From: Porphyromonas macacae DSM 20710 = JCM 13914 | GTDB taxonomy: Bacteria > Bacteroidota > Bacteroidia > Bacteroidales > Porphyromonadaceae | DNA length: 64,000 nt | Direction of reading: 5' to 3' | NCBI RefSeq assembly: GCF_000379945.1 | Contig: NZ_KB904124.1 | Coordinates: forward strand, 248,001 to 312,000 | In this document: positions 35,397-43,665 of the stretch, piece by piece | How the letters are laid out: each line of letters begins with the position of its first letter | Position numbering within the stretch: position 1 is the first letter of the stretch | Translations under genes and position numbers: made by a program | Notes under the pieces: generated by a model | What the model was told of the DNA's origin: nothing | The model's input: only the letters and a program-made list of their open reading frames with translations | The model's database searches: none

Positions 35397-37622
35397 ATGA
35401 ATGCTCGGAAAATAAGACTGATAAAACAAAAGGATTCGATGGACTGTGGTTCTTCTTGTTTGTTGATGGCCGCTATGTACCATGGTATACAACCGAATAT
35501 TGAAGTCGTACGATCTACTTGTGCATTAGGTAAGGACGGAGTATCTCTACTTGGCATAAGTAAAGCTGCGGAAGGAATAGGATTCAAAACTATTGGAGGG
35601 TGTTTAAGTTTTGCGAATTTGATCGATGGAGTTCCATTACCATGTATTGTTCATTGGAATCAAAAGCATTTTGTCGTAGTCTACAAGATAAAGAAACACC
35701 GGAAAGGGAGATATACGATCTATGTTGCAGATCCCGGGAAAGGGTTTGTAACATATACTAAGGAGGAATTTTGCAACCATTGGATTAGCACAAGAGTCAA
35801 TGATGAAGAGAAAGGTATTGCTCTCCTCATCGAGCCTACAGAGCAGTTCTATGCCCAGACAGATACAGAAAAAACTCAGACACAGATTCGGGTAAAGTTT
35901 CTATGGAGCTATATCAAAAAGTATAAACGTTTCTTTCTTCAATTGATATTGGGCTTATTGCTTGGCTCGCTCTTACAATTAGTCTTTCCTTTTCTTACCC
36001 AAGCTATTGTGGATACGGGTATTGGAGGAAAGGATCTCAGTTTCGTATGGCTGGTTCTATTGGCACAAATGATGTTACTATTCAGCCGTACTGCCATTAA
36101 CTTTATTCGATCGAAGATCCTCCTGCATATCTCTACCCGCATCAATATTTCGCTTATTTCGGATTTCTTCATCAAGCTGATGAAGCTCCCGATGAAGTTT
36201 TTCGACACCAAACTGATGGGTGATCTCTTACAACGCATCGAAGACCACAGGCGGGTGGAGCAGTTTCTTACTTCGAGCAGCCTGAGCCTTCTGTTCTCTT
36301 TCTTCACGTTCCTTGTTTTCGGGGTCGTTCTGGCCATTTACAATCCTGGTATCTTTTTTGTCTTTCTTCTTGGAACGCTCTTATATGCCGGCTGGATCAT
36401 CCTGTTTCTCAAAAAGCGCCGTCGGTTGGATTACAAATACTTCGAGCAGTCCGGTCGTAATCGTAACGTAACCTATCAACTGATTGGAGGAATGCAGGAG
36501 ATCAAGCTGCAGGGTTGCGAACAGCGCAAACGGTGGGAATGGGAGGATGTGCAGGCCGACCTCTTCAAAGTCAATCTCCAATCCCTCAATCTTCAACAGT
36601 TACAGCAGGCAGGAAGTATCACCATCAACGAGGTTAAGAATATTCTTATCACTGTTCTTGCCGCCGCAGCAGTCATACAAGGGCATATGACACTCGGTAT
36701 GATGCTGGCGGTACAGTATATCATCGGACAACTCAACAGTCCTGTGGAGCAACTCATTCAATTCATCTATTCATGGCAGGACGTGAGCATCAGTCTCGAT
36801 CGTATGAATGAAATCCATACGGAGAGCAATGAGGAGAATACGGACAGACATAGAAACGGCTATACCGGTGAAACATCCGTAGATCATTTGCTTTCGGTGA
36901 AAGAACTTTCGTTCAAATACGATATTTACAGTCCTAAGGATGTTCTTTCCGGGATCAATCTTTCCATCCCGAATGGCAAGGTAACGGCTATCGTGGGAGC
37001 AAGCGGAAGCGGTAAGACTACGCTTATCAAACTCCTGCTCGGGTTTTATGAACCGCTGAATGGGGAAATTCGGGTAGGCGGTGCGAATCTCTCGGAATAC
37101 AATCTTTCCTGGTGGCGCCATCAGTGCGGTGCGGTGATGCAGGAGGGCTATCTCTTCTCCGATACCATTGCACGGAATATCGCCATTTCGGATGATGAAC
37201 CCGATATTGAACGTATTCGCCGCGCTGCTCGTGTGGCAAACATTGCAGACTACATAGAAGCCCTCCCTTTGGGTTATAATACCATGATCGGTCAAGATGG
37301 GCAAGGCATCAGTCAGGGGCAACGACAACGGATACTGATAGCGAGAGTAGTGTATAAGAATCCGATGTTCGTTTTTCTGGACGAAGCGACCAATGCGCTT
37401 GATGCCAATAATGAGCGGGCCATCACCGAAAACCTCTCTGAGTTTTATCGGGGCAAGACCGTCGTGGTTGTTGCACACCGACTCTCCACCGTTCGCAATG
37501 CCGACCAGATTGTAGTGTTGGATGAGGGGAAAATTGCAGAAATCGGCACACACGAAGAACTCACGGCTCGACGTGGCAAATACTTTGCTTTAGTCAAAAA
37601 CCAATTGGAGTTCGGCAATTGA
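35397..37622 (+). CDS. lanT: Peptidase C39-containing ABC exporter (LanT-like)
   Basis: 741 residues from the ATG at 35397 (MNARKIRLIKQKDSMDCGSS). Residues 1-150 are a C39 cysteine peptidase with Gln11, catalytic Cys17 (MDCGSS), His91 (KHFVVVY) and Asp112 (ADPG), which cuts after double-glycine leaders. Residues about 165-450 carry the membrane domain and the rest the ATPase: Walker A GASGSGKT at 534-541, signature ISQGQRQRI, Walker B MFVFLDEATNALD. It should cut and export the precursor at 30605. The first third is AT-rich and the later part GC-richer, with the change near 36.0-36.1 kb. The upstream in-frame ATG at 35307 overlaps the previous gene and the promoter. Confidence 0.92.
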   Translation: MNARKIRLIKQKDSMDCGSSCLLMAAMYHGIQPNIEVVRSTCALGKDGVSLLGISKAAEGIGFKTIGGCLSFANLIDGVPLPCIVHWNQKHFVVVYKIKKHRKGRYTIYVADPGKGFVTYTKEEFCNHWISTRVNDEEKGIALLIEPTEQFYAQTDTEKTQTQIRVKFLWSYIKKYKRFFLQLILGLLLGSLLQLVFPFLTQAIVDTGIGGKDLSFVWLVLLAQMMLLFSRTAINFIRSKILLHISTRINISLISDFFIKLMKLPMKFFDTKLMGDLLQRIEDHRRVEQFLTSSSLSLLFSFFTFLVFGVVLAIYNPGIFFVFLLGTLLYAGWIILFLKKRRRLDYKYFEQSGRNRNVTYQLIGGMQEIKLQGCEQRKRWEWEDVQADLFKVNLQSLNLQQLQQAGSITINEVKNILITVLAAAAVIQGHMTLGMMLAVQYIIGQLNSPVEQLIQFIYSWQDVSISLDRMNEIHTESNEENTDRHRNGYTGETSVDHLLSVKELSFKYDIYSPKDVLSGINLSIPNGKVTAIVGASGSGKTTLIKLLLGFYEPLNGEIRVGGANLSEYNLSWWRHQCGAVMQEGYLFSDTIARNIAISDDEPDIERIRRAARVANIADYIEALPLGYNTMIGQDGQGISQGQRQRILIARVVYKNPMFVFLDEATNALDANNERAITENLSEFYRGKTVVVVAHRLSTVRNADQIVVLDEGKIAEIGTHEELTARRGKYFALVKNQLEFGN

Positions 37623-37623
37623 C

Positions 37624-38112
37624 ATGGAAGACAGAAAGAAACAGGAACGGAGTTTTGAACTCAGAAGCGAAAAAGTTCGCAGTATTGTGGGGCAGATACC
37701 GCCCTCGCTTGTACGTTATGGGATCACGGTTATCGGAGCGGTATTGTTGTGTCTCTTTATGATTGGTTATTTCTTGCCGTATAAGCAGGTTTACTCGGGT
37801 ACGGCCGTAGTACATGGCATAGCCGGAGAGTCGAAGACAGACAGTATGGAGATAACTCTCCTGCTGAGGTTTGATGGGCAGAGGATGAACGGAGGGAACA
37901 ATCTGTCACAGCCGGTTTTTTTGCAGACTGAGGATGGAACGCTATCAGGACAACTGCTCCAACTGTCTTCTCTGCGTGACACGCTGCAGAGGCAGGAAGC
38001 TCTTGGCCGTTTTAATGCAAAAAAGATCAAATCGGTAGAGCATCAGACGGTGGACTTCCGGATTATTCGGTCTTCGGGTAATCTACTGCAAAAAATGCTC
38101 GGAGATCTATAA
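37624..38112 (+). CDS. Short HlyD-like membrane protein
   Basis: 162 residues. The opening SFELRSEKVRSIVGQIPPSL is that of Bacteroidota HlyD-family adaptors that accompany C39 ABC exporters. One membrane segment spans about residues 31-50 (LVRYGITVIGAVLLCLFMIG), and the rest would lie in the periplasm. Usual adaptors have 400 or more residues with a long coiled coil that reaches the outer membrane; here the coiled coil is missing and no continuation is seen in another frame. It begins one base after the transporter stop codon. Either a natural short form or a remnant. Confidence 0.68.
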   Translation: MEDRKKQERSFELRSEKVRSIVGQIPPSLVRYGITVIGAVLLCLFMIGYFLPYKQVYSGTAVVHGIAGESKTDSMEITLLLRFDGQRMNGGNNLSQPVFLQTEDGTLSGQLLQLSSLRDTLQRQEALGRFNAKKIKSVEHQTVDFRIIRSSGNLLQKMLGDL

Positions 38113-38424
38113 TCGGTTTACAGGATTTTTGACTTATCCTTAAATGCTATTCTTTCCTCTTTAATCGAAATAAAGTCTTTGCGAGAATCATTCTTGCTGC
38201 GAATGTGTATAAGAGGCGGAAGAAACGGCTAAGTGAGGGGGCGTTTTGCTTTTGTGTAAACGGAGGAGAGCGACAGAGTAGGGTATAGAGCAAAGTTGTT
38301 GTTATCTTTGTTTCTCGTATAGAACGTGTTTTCGTAGAGCCGGACAAACGGACATCGAATTTTCGCAAAGATGCTTTTCCCGTCTGTCGAAGTGTGCACT
38401 TCGGAATACGTACACCGCTCTTTT
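38113..38424. promoter_or_regulatory. Gap before ferrochelatase with -7 box at 38303-38310
   Basis: 312 bases with no convincing gene. TATCTTTG (38303-38310) matches the TAnnTTTG box and would start transcription near 38316, about 110 bases before hemH. No -33 TTTG is evident. No terminator hairpin with T-run is obvious after the HlyD-like gene. Confidence 0.5.
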
Positions 38425-39486
38425 ATGGATAGCATGGAAATAGATAAAAAGCCGAAGCCTGTTTTTGTTGTTATGAATTTGGGCTCTCCCGACAGTGCGA
38501 GCGTGGAGGATGTACGCCGGTACCTGACCGAATTTTTGATGGACGGACGGGTCATATCCATTCCCCGCCCTTTTCGCTGGTTGCTGGTACACGGTTATAT
38601 AACTCGCTTCAGGACTCCACGTTCGGCTAAAAAATATATCCGCATCTGGAATCATGAAAAACAATCTTTCCCTCTGATTACTCATGCCGAACAACTTGCG
38701 CATAAATTGAGCCTTCGGACCGGTGCCCCGGCATACAGCGCGATGCGCTATGGTCAACCTTCGGTGAAGGTGGTACTGAAACGGATATTGGACGAACAGC
38801 CTGAACAGAGTCCTGTTGTTCTGCTGCCTCTTTATCCGCATTATGCACAGAGCAGCTACGAAACGGCTGTCGAACATTTCCGCCGCCAGGCGCGAAAGTC
38901 AGGACTTACGCATCGTTTGCATGTTTTACCTCCTTACTATAATGATTCCGGATATATCGCTTCTTTGGCGGCATCCATAAGACCTTACCTTTCCGAACCG
39001 TTCGATAAACTGGTGTTGAGCTATCACGGTATACCGCTGCGGCATCTGGCTCCTGCCTGCCGTTTGTATAACGGCAATGATGCCTGTCACGGATTGTGTG
39101 CCGAAGATCCTGTTTGCTGCTCCACCTGTTATCGTTTCCATTGCTTTCGTACCACCGAGCTGGTAGCCGTTTCCTTGGGGCTTGATCTGAACAGGGTGGA
39201 GATGTGCTTCCAATCCCGCATGGGACACGTAGAGTGGTTGAAGCCTTATTTTTCCGAACGGATGAAAGAACTTCCTGCCGAAGGAGCCAAACGGATAGTG
39301 GTTGCTGCCCCCGGGTTTACGGCCGACTGTCTGGAAACGCTGGAGGAAATTCAAGAGGAAGGGCAGTCCGTTTTTATGCAGAGCGGAGGACATTCATTTA
39401 CTTATGTGCCGTGCCTTAATGACAGTGATACTTTTGTCTCTTGTCTGGCTTCGCTGGGAAATGCTTTGGTCGAATCGGAGGGATAA
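38425..39486 (+). CDS. hemH: Ferrochelatase
   Basis: Inserts iron (or coproheme-type precursor iron) into the porphyrin in the last part of heme synthesis. 353 residues from the ATG at 38425; an alternative ATG is at 38434 and the frame is open back to 38371. FVVMNLGSPDSASVEDVRRY is the N-terminal signature. The active-site His is in LVLSYHGIPLRHL, the Glu in CLETLEEI, and the C-terminal pattern is GGHSFTYVPCLND. The segment CHGLCAEDPVCCSTCYRFHC is Cys-rich; such clusters occur in some ferrochelatases and may bind a metal centre. No other heme gene is nearby. Confidence 0.94.
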   Translation: MDSMEIDKKPKPVFVVMNLGSPDSASVEDVRRYLTEFLMDGRVISIPRPFRWLLVHGYITRFRTPRSAKKYIRIWNHEKQSFPLITHAEQLAHKLSLRTGAPAYSAMRYGQPSVKVVLKRILDEQPEQSPVVLLPLYPHYAQSSYETAVEHFRRQARKSGLTHRLHVLPPYYNDSGYIASLAASIRPYLSEPFDKLVLSYHGIPLRHLAPACRLYNGNDACHGLCAEDPVCCSTCYRFHCFRTTELVAVSLGLDLNRVEMCFQSRMGHVEWLKPYFSERMKELPAEGAKRIVVAAPGFTADCLETLEEIQEEGQSVFMQSGGHSFTYVPCLNDSDTFVSCLASLGNALVESEG

Positions 39487-39606
39487 TCTCAGTCTCTTTG
39501 GATATTTCTCACGCCAAGGGGAATTTTGTATTCATGTCTTTGAGTGGTAGACAGAGGCGTTTTTATGCATTAAAAACGTATTCTTTTATTTTTCCCGAGA
39601 GAGGTG

Positions 39607-39760
39607 AAAATTCTTCAGGCAAAGAAAAAAAATCCAAGTTAACTTCGTTGAAAATCCATTGCGCTAAGAATTTTTACCCATCAGGCAGAGAAATCCGCTC
39701 TCTCCGGCAGAGAGAAATCAGCATATTCCGAGAAATTCAGGAAATCGCCCTCTCAAAACC
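39607..39760. repeat. Degenerate tandem of a short intergenic repeat
   Basis: The hemH-FtsX gap (39487-39802) holds three related units: one near 39607 (AAAATTCTTCAGGCAAAGAA), a fuller one at 39667-39714 (AGAATTTTTACCCATCAGGC, then AGAGAAATCCGCTCTCTCC), and a weak one near 39732-39760. The second unit is closely matched at 55523-55571, beside valS and eno. No gene is supported in this gap, although a + frame spans it. Confidence 0.5.
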
Positions 39761-39802
39761 GGAGAAAAGCTGTATACCATATACTTTAGAAGCAATAAAG
39801 AG

Positions 39803-42103
39803 CTATTCCGATTTAAGGGTTTTAGCCGGATTCTGCCGGGCAGCCTTGAATACCCGACTGAAAATACTCATATAAACAACGACAAACACCACCGTTATGA
39901 TACTCAAGTAACTCCAGATACCTGCGGTAACCTGCCGGGTGTACTGCTCCACCCAACGCTGCATGATATAGTAGCCTACAGGCAAGGCAAAGAGAACGGA
40001 GCATAAAATCACATAAAAATATTGGCGGAAGAAAAGCATCATCACTTCCCGCACACCGGCTCCGTTGATTTTGCGAATGGCTATCTCTTTTCTACGCCGG
40101 TTGCAACTGAGCGTAATCATCGAATAGATACCGAAAACGGCAATGAGCACAGCTACTCCCGTCATCACCGAAAGCAGATAAAGCAAATAGCGTTCGCTTT
40201 TCATGTAACCGCGATAGACTTCCTCCATACTGTACATTTTATGCAAAACATAATTGCCTCTTTTTCGATATGCTTTTTCAATCTCTTCATAAATACGCGG
40301 AGCATCTTTCTTTTCGCATCGAAAAGCGAATGACTTGGAAACGGAACCGCCACCCCCGGAATTTCCATAATAGATAGTCGGCAATACCGGTTGCGTAGGC
40401 GATGCCGTATAGAAATCTTCAATAACACCCACCACTTCTTTTCCGGCTAATTTTTTACCTACCGGATCTTTTTCGCCCCACTCTTTGAGCGCGGCCTGAT
40501 TGATCAGACATGCCCCCTCTTCTCCTTTGTGAATACAACGCCCGTCAACAAGTTTGATTTTGAAAAAACGAATAAAATCTTCCGGAATTCCCATATCATA
40601 AGCCTGATAGATAACTGTCCGGGGCTTCTCGCTCTTATTGTTTTCCGTCGTTTTAATGGTACTCCATGTATTTTGGGGCAGAAAGATCTGAGGAAAATAT
40701 ATCACATCGGTTACTCCGGCTATACTGCGTATTTCGTCTCCGGTAACGGGATCTTCATCATCGAAATTGAAATTATACACCGTATGCGTATTCATCCGGT
40801 CGAAGCCGGCAGATTCGTTATTATTCAGATGGATAAGTTGCATGGTCATAACCATGGTACAGAAAATGAGCAGGATGCTTGCAGAAAGTTGAGCCCAAAG
40901 ACTGATAACGGTAAAGCTGTTCTTGAAACCCTTACCGCCGTATGCGGGACGGAGGATCTCCTGAATACCCCGTCGCATAAAATGGCGAATAGGCAACCAA
41001 CCTGCAAGAAAAGAAAGAATCAATACACCCGCAACATAAAGAAGAGACATTTTGAAGAAGAAACCGCGATTGGCTGTAATCAGTGAAAATTTGGCAAAAG
41101 GGACAAAAAGCAACTCCGAAAGCATAAGCCCGAAAAAGAGACTGATCAAAATAAGCAGGAGATACTCGGTAAACAGATACTGCAACAGATTTTTTTCACC
41201 GGCACCGTTTGCCTTGCGCAGGGTCAATTCGCGACTCCGCAACTTAATGCTGTTTATAAAAAGCATCAGGAAGTTGAACAATGCGCCCAAAGTGACAAGA
41301 AGAGAAACCACAGCAAAAATCCTGAGATGGTTGTATCTTATAGCCGTTTCCTCTAAAGGCTGAGTATAGTGCATTTTTTTCAAAGGAATCATTTTAAGCT
41401 CCGTCTCCGGCGCATTTTCCTGAAGAGAGCCCAATGAAGATATTTTCTTCTCAAAAGCCTTTACATCTACCCCTTTGCGTATTTTGACAAATGCAAGAGA
41501 ACCGAATTGCTGCCAGGAATGGGGATCGTTTAAGTCGAACAGCCGCGACTTCAGCTTCAGAGCCTGAAAGGCAATATTCGTGTGCTTCACATCGGGCAGG
41601 CTGCCGATATAATTTTCGTTGGTGATTTTACCCTTCAGGTTATTATCGGCGATGAGTTTATCGGACAGGAAGAAACTCCCGTCCACCACAAAATGAGGTC
41701 TTCGTGTTTGCCATTCAGGGTAAAAAACTTTGAAGAAACTGCTGTCGGCATACGCTGTTTTGATATTCAGCAAGGAATCCGTGGCACTCGTTTTAATTGT
41801 TTCTACAGCCACAAAAACGCCCGTGGCAGCCTCCACTTCCGGATAGTTCGTTTCCAAATGATGCGAAAGAGGAATCTGTGTGTACATGGCCCAACTCACC
41901 GTTTTATCTTTACCTCCCTGTATCAACAGATAGATACGGTCGGCATCCGTTATGCGGGCATCGAATGTCTTTTCATACCGTATCCAGCTTGCAGTGAAAG
42001 AGAATGCGGTAAAACCGATGGCCAACCCGATGATACTGATCAGCGTTTGCGCACAATGCCTGCCAAGGTTACGCCGGGCCATTTTCAAATCGTGTGTAAA
42101 CAT
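39803..42103 (-). CDS. FtsX-like ABC transporter permease (MacB type)
   Basis: 766 residues from the ATG at 42103 (MFTHDLKMARRNLGRHCAQT). Layout: one membrane segment near the N-terminus (TLISIIGLAIGFTAFSF), a periplasmic MacB_PCD-like domain, three segments, one more segment (FTVISLWAQLSASILLIF), a second periplasmic domain and three final segments; this is the 4+4 arrangement of the Bacteroidota FtsX-like permeases. The frame continues upstream to 42175 but the family start and a sigma-54-like promoter support 42103. No ATPase gene is adjacent. It is divergent from the NtrC-class regulator gene, which probably controls it. Substrate unknown. Confidence 0.88.
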   Translation of the reverse strand: MFTHDLKMARRNLGRHCAQTLISIIGLAIGFTAFSFTASWIRYEKTFDARITDADRIYLLIQGGKDKTVSWAMYTQIPLSHHLETNYPEVEAATGVFVAVETIKTSATDSLLNIKTAYADSSFFKVFYPEWQTRRPHFVVDGSFFLSDKLIADNNLKGKITNENYIGSLPDVKHTNIAFQALKLKSRLFDLNDPHSWQQFGSLAFVKIRKGVDVKAFEKKISSLGSLQENAPETELKMIPLKKMHYTQPLEETAIRYNHLRIFAVVSLLVTLGALFNFLMLFINSIKLRSRELTLRKANGAGEKNLLQYLFTEYLLLILISLFFGLMLSELLFVPFAKFSLITANRGFFFKMSLLYVAGVLILSFLAGWLPIRHFMRRGIQEILRPAYGGKGFKNSFTVISLWAQLSASILLIFCTMVMTMQLIHLNNNESAGFDRMNTHTVYNFNFDDEDPVTGDEIRSIAGVTDVIYFPQIFLPQNTWSTIKTTENNKSEKPRTVIYQAYDMGIPEDFIRFFKIKLVDGRCIHKGEEGACLINQAALKEWGEKDPVGKKLAGKEVVGVIEDFYTASPTQPVLPTIYYGNSGGGGSVSKSFAFRCEKKDAPRIYEEIEKAYRKRGNYVLHKMYSMEEVYRGYMKSERYLLYLLSVMTGVAVLIAVFGIYSMITLSCNRRRKEIAIRKINGAGVREVMMLFFRQYFYVILCSVLFALPVGYYIMQRWVEQYTRQVTAGIWSYLSIITVVFVVVYMSIFSRVFKAARQNPAKTLKSE

Positions 42104-42139
42104 ATCTTTTAAGATTGTATTATTTTCTGAAAACCGTAC

Positions 42140-42156
42140 AACAAATATGATGCCAA
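42140..42156 (-). promoter_or_regulatory. Candidate sigma-54 promoter of the FtsX-like permease gene
   Basis: The minus strand reads TTGGCATCATATTTGTT, with GG and TTG at the spacing of the -24/-12 consensus (TTGGCACG-N4-TTGCW); mismatches are at three of the eleven or so fixed bases. It lies 37 bases before the ATG at 42103. An overlapping CATATTTG is also one base from TAnnTTTG, so a vegetative promoter cannot be excluded. The divergent gene encodes a sigma-54 activator, which favours the first reading. Confidence 0.55.
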
Positions 42157-42199
42157 AAATATAACTTACTGTCAATTAAATAAATACAAAAACACTCTC

Positions 42200-42253
42200 T
42201 TCCGCTTGTGTTCGGAAAAGCACGCCGGACTGTTCGTATCCGCACGTTTCGGA
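42200..42253. promoter_or_regulatory. Two dyads that could be enhancer sites for the NtrC-class regulator
   Basis: TTCCG-N8-CGGAA (42200-42217) and TCCG-N7-CGGA (42239-42253) lie 50 to 110 bases upstream of the candidate sigma-54 promoter, the usual distance for activator binding sites. Spacers differ by one base, so the match between the two is imperfect. Confidence 0.4.
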
Positions 42254-42267
42254 CAGACTATTATTCT

Positions 42268-42275
42268 TATCTTTG
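42268..42275 (+). promoter_or_regulatory. -7 box of the response-regulator gene
   Basis: TATCTTTG, a full match to TAnnTTTG, 31 bases before the ATG at 42307. The regulator would thus be made from a vegetative promoter, with the permease on the other strand from a sigma-54 one. Confidence 0.6.
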
Positions 42276-42306
42276 TTGCAGTTCCTTTCAATAAAAAAAC
42301 AACCCC

Positions 42307-43665
42307 ATGGATAAACAGGGACAAATACTTATCGTAGACGACAACGAAGATATTCTCTTCGCACTCAATCTGCTGCTGGAACCGCACTGCGAAAAGGTAC
42401 GCGTAACGACCGACCCCGAACGTATCGGCTATTTTATCAACACTTTTCATCCCGATGTGATCCTGCTGGACATGAACTTCCACAAGGACGTGGCCGGCGG
42501 ACAGGAGGGGTTTTACTGGCTGGAGCAGATCAAGGCTTTGGATCCCGATGCCGTGGTTATTTTCATTACAGCTTATGCAGACATGGAGAAAGCTGTGCGT
42601 GCCATCAAAGCCGGAGCTGTGGATTTCATTCCGAAACCATGGGAAAAGGAGAAGCTGCTGGCTACCGTATCGGCTGCGGTTAGGCTGCGAATGAGCCGTA
42701 AAGAGGTAGACAGCCTGCGCCGGCAAGTGGAGGCGCTGCAGGGAGCAGTTCCTCCCCTTATCGGTGAAAGCCCCGCAATGTGCCGCCTGATGGACATGAT
42801 CGGTCATTTAAGCCAAACGGATGCCAATATCCTGATACTCGGAGAGAACGGCACGGGTAAGGACCTGGTGGCACAGCAGCTGTATCGACACTCGCCACGT
42901 GCAGGCGGTCCGTTTGTACATATCGACATGGGCAGCATTCCGGAACAGCTGTTTGAAAGCGAACTTTTCGGCTACGAAAAAGGCGCCTTTACCGATGCCG
43001 GGAAGACCAAGCCGGGACGTATGGAAACGGCCTCGGGCGGGACGCTTTTCTTAGATGAAATCGGCAACCTGTCGGCAGCCATGCAGGCCAAGCTGCTCAC
43101 GGCAATAGAGAAAAAGGAGATTGTGCGTCTGGGAGCTAACGTACCTGTTCCGATAGACGTGCGCCTGATTTCTGCCACTAATGCAGACCTTGACCGACTC
43201 ATCCGGGAGGGACTTTTCCGTCAGGACCTGCTTTACCGCATCAACACCATCGAACTGCATATCCCTCCGCTCCGGGAGCGAGGCGACGATGTGTTGCTGC
43301 TGGCAGATTTTTTCATAAAACGTTTTGCTGCCAAGTATAACAAAAAAGTATCCTCTATCAGCACCATGACGGGACGCAAACTCAAGGAATATGCCTGGCC
43401 GGGCAACGTGCGCGAGCTGCAACATGCAATGGAGCGGGCCGTTATTCTCTGTACGGGCAGCACCGTCACACCTGCCGACCTGATGCTTTCGGCCAAAGGA
43501 AAGAACAGAGGCAGCATACCCGGAACGCTTAATCTGGAGACACTGGAACGACAAGCCGTCCAACAGGCGTTGGCACAGTGTGGCGGCAATATCAGCCGGG
43601 CAGCCGAACTACTGGGAATCACACGCTTTGCCCTTTACCGAAAAATGGAGAAATACGGGTTATGA
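42307..43665 (+). CDS. Sigma-54-dependent response regulator (NtrC family)
   Basis: 452 residues. Receiver domain 1-120 with acidic pair Asp11-Asp12, phosphoacceptor Asp55 (ILLDMNF) and Lys in IPKPWEKEK. AAA+ domain about 145-380: Walker A GENGTGKD, the sigma-54 contact loop GAFTDA (usually GAFTGA; the Asp variant occurs in Bacteroidota), Walker B GGTLFLDEIGNLS and the R-finger region. A Fis-type HTH ends the protein (CGGNISRAAELLGITRFALY). It overlaps the kinase gene by four bases (ATGA) and is divergent from the FtsX-like permease gene, its likely target. Confidence 0.95.
   Translation: MDKQGQILIVDDNEDILFALNLLLEPHCEKVRVTTDPERIGYFINTFHPDVILLDMNFHKDVAGGQEGFYWLEQIKALDPDAVVIFITAYADMEKAVRAIKAGAVDFIPKPWEKEKLLATVSAAVRLRMSRKEVDSLRRQVEALQGAVPPLIGESPAMCRLMDMIGHLSQTDANILILGENGTGKDLVAQQLYRHSPRAGGPFVHIDMGSIPEQLFESELFGYEKGAFTDAGKTKPGRMETASGGTLFLDEIGNLSAAMQAKLLTAIEKKEIVRLGANVPVPIDVRLISATNADLDRLIREGLFRQDLLYRINTIELHIPPLRERGDDVLLLADFFIKRFAAKYNKKVSSISTMTGRKLKEYAWPGNVRELQHAMERAVILCTGSTVTPADLMLSAKGKNRGSIPGTLNLETLERQAVQQALAQCGGNISRAAELLGITRFALYRKMEKYGL

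Noticed and set aside
39441-39875. 144-codon + frame between hemH and the FtsX-like gene
   Set aside because: It overlaps the end of hemH and the repeat units, has no start context, and does not look like a protein.
42172-42807. Long minus-strand frame opposite the response-regulator gene
   Set aside because: It lies antisense to a clear NtrC-class gene and across the divergent promoters; its residues resemble no protein.
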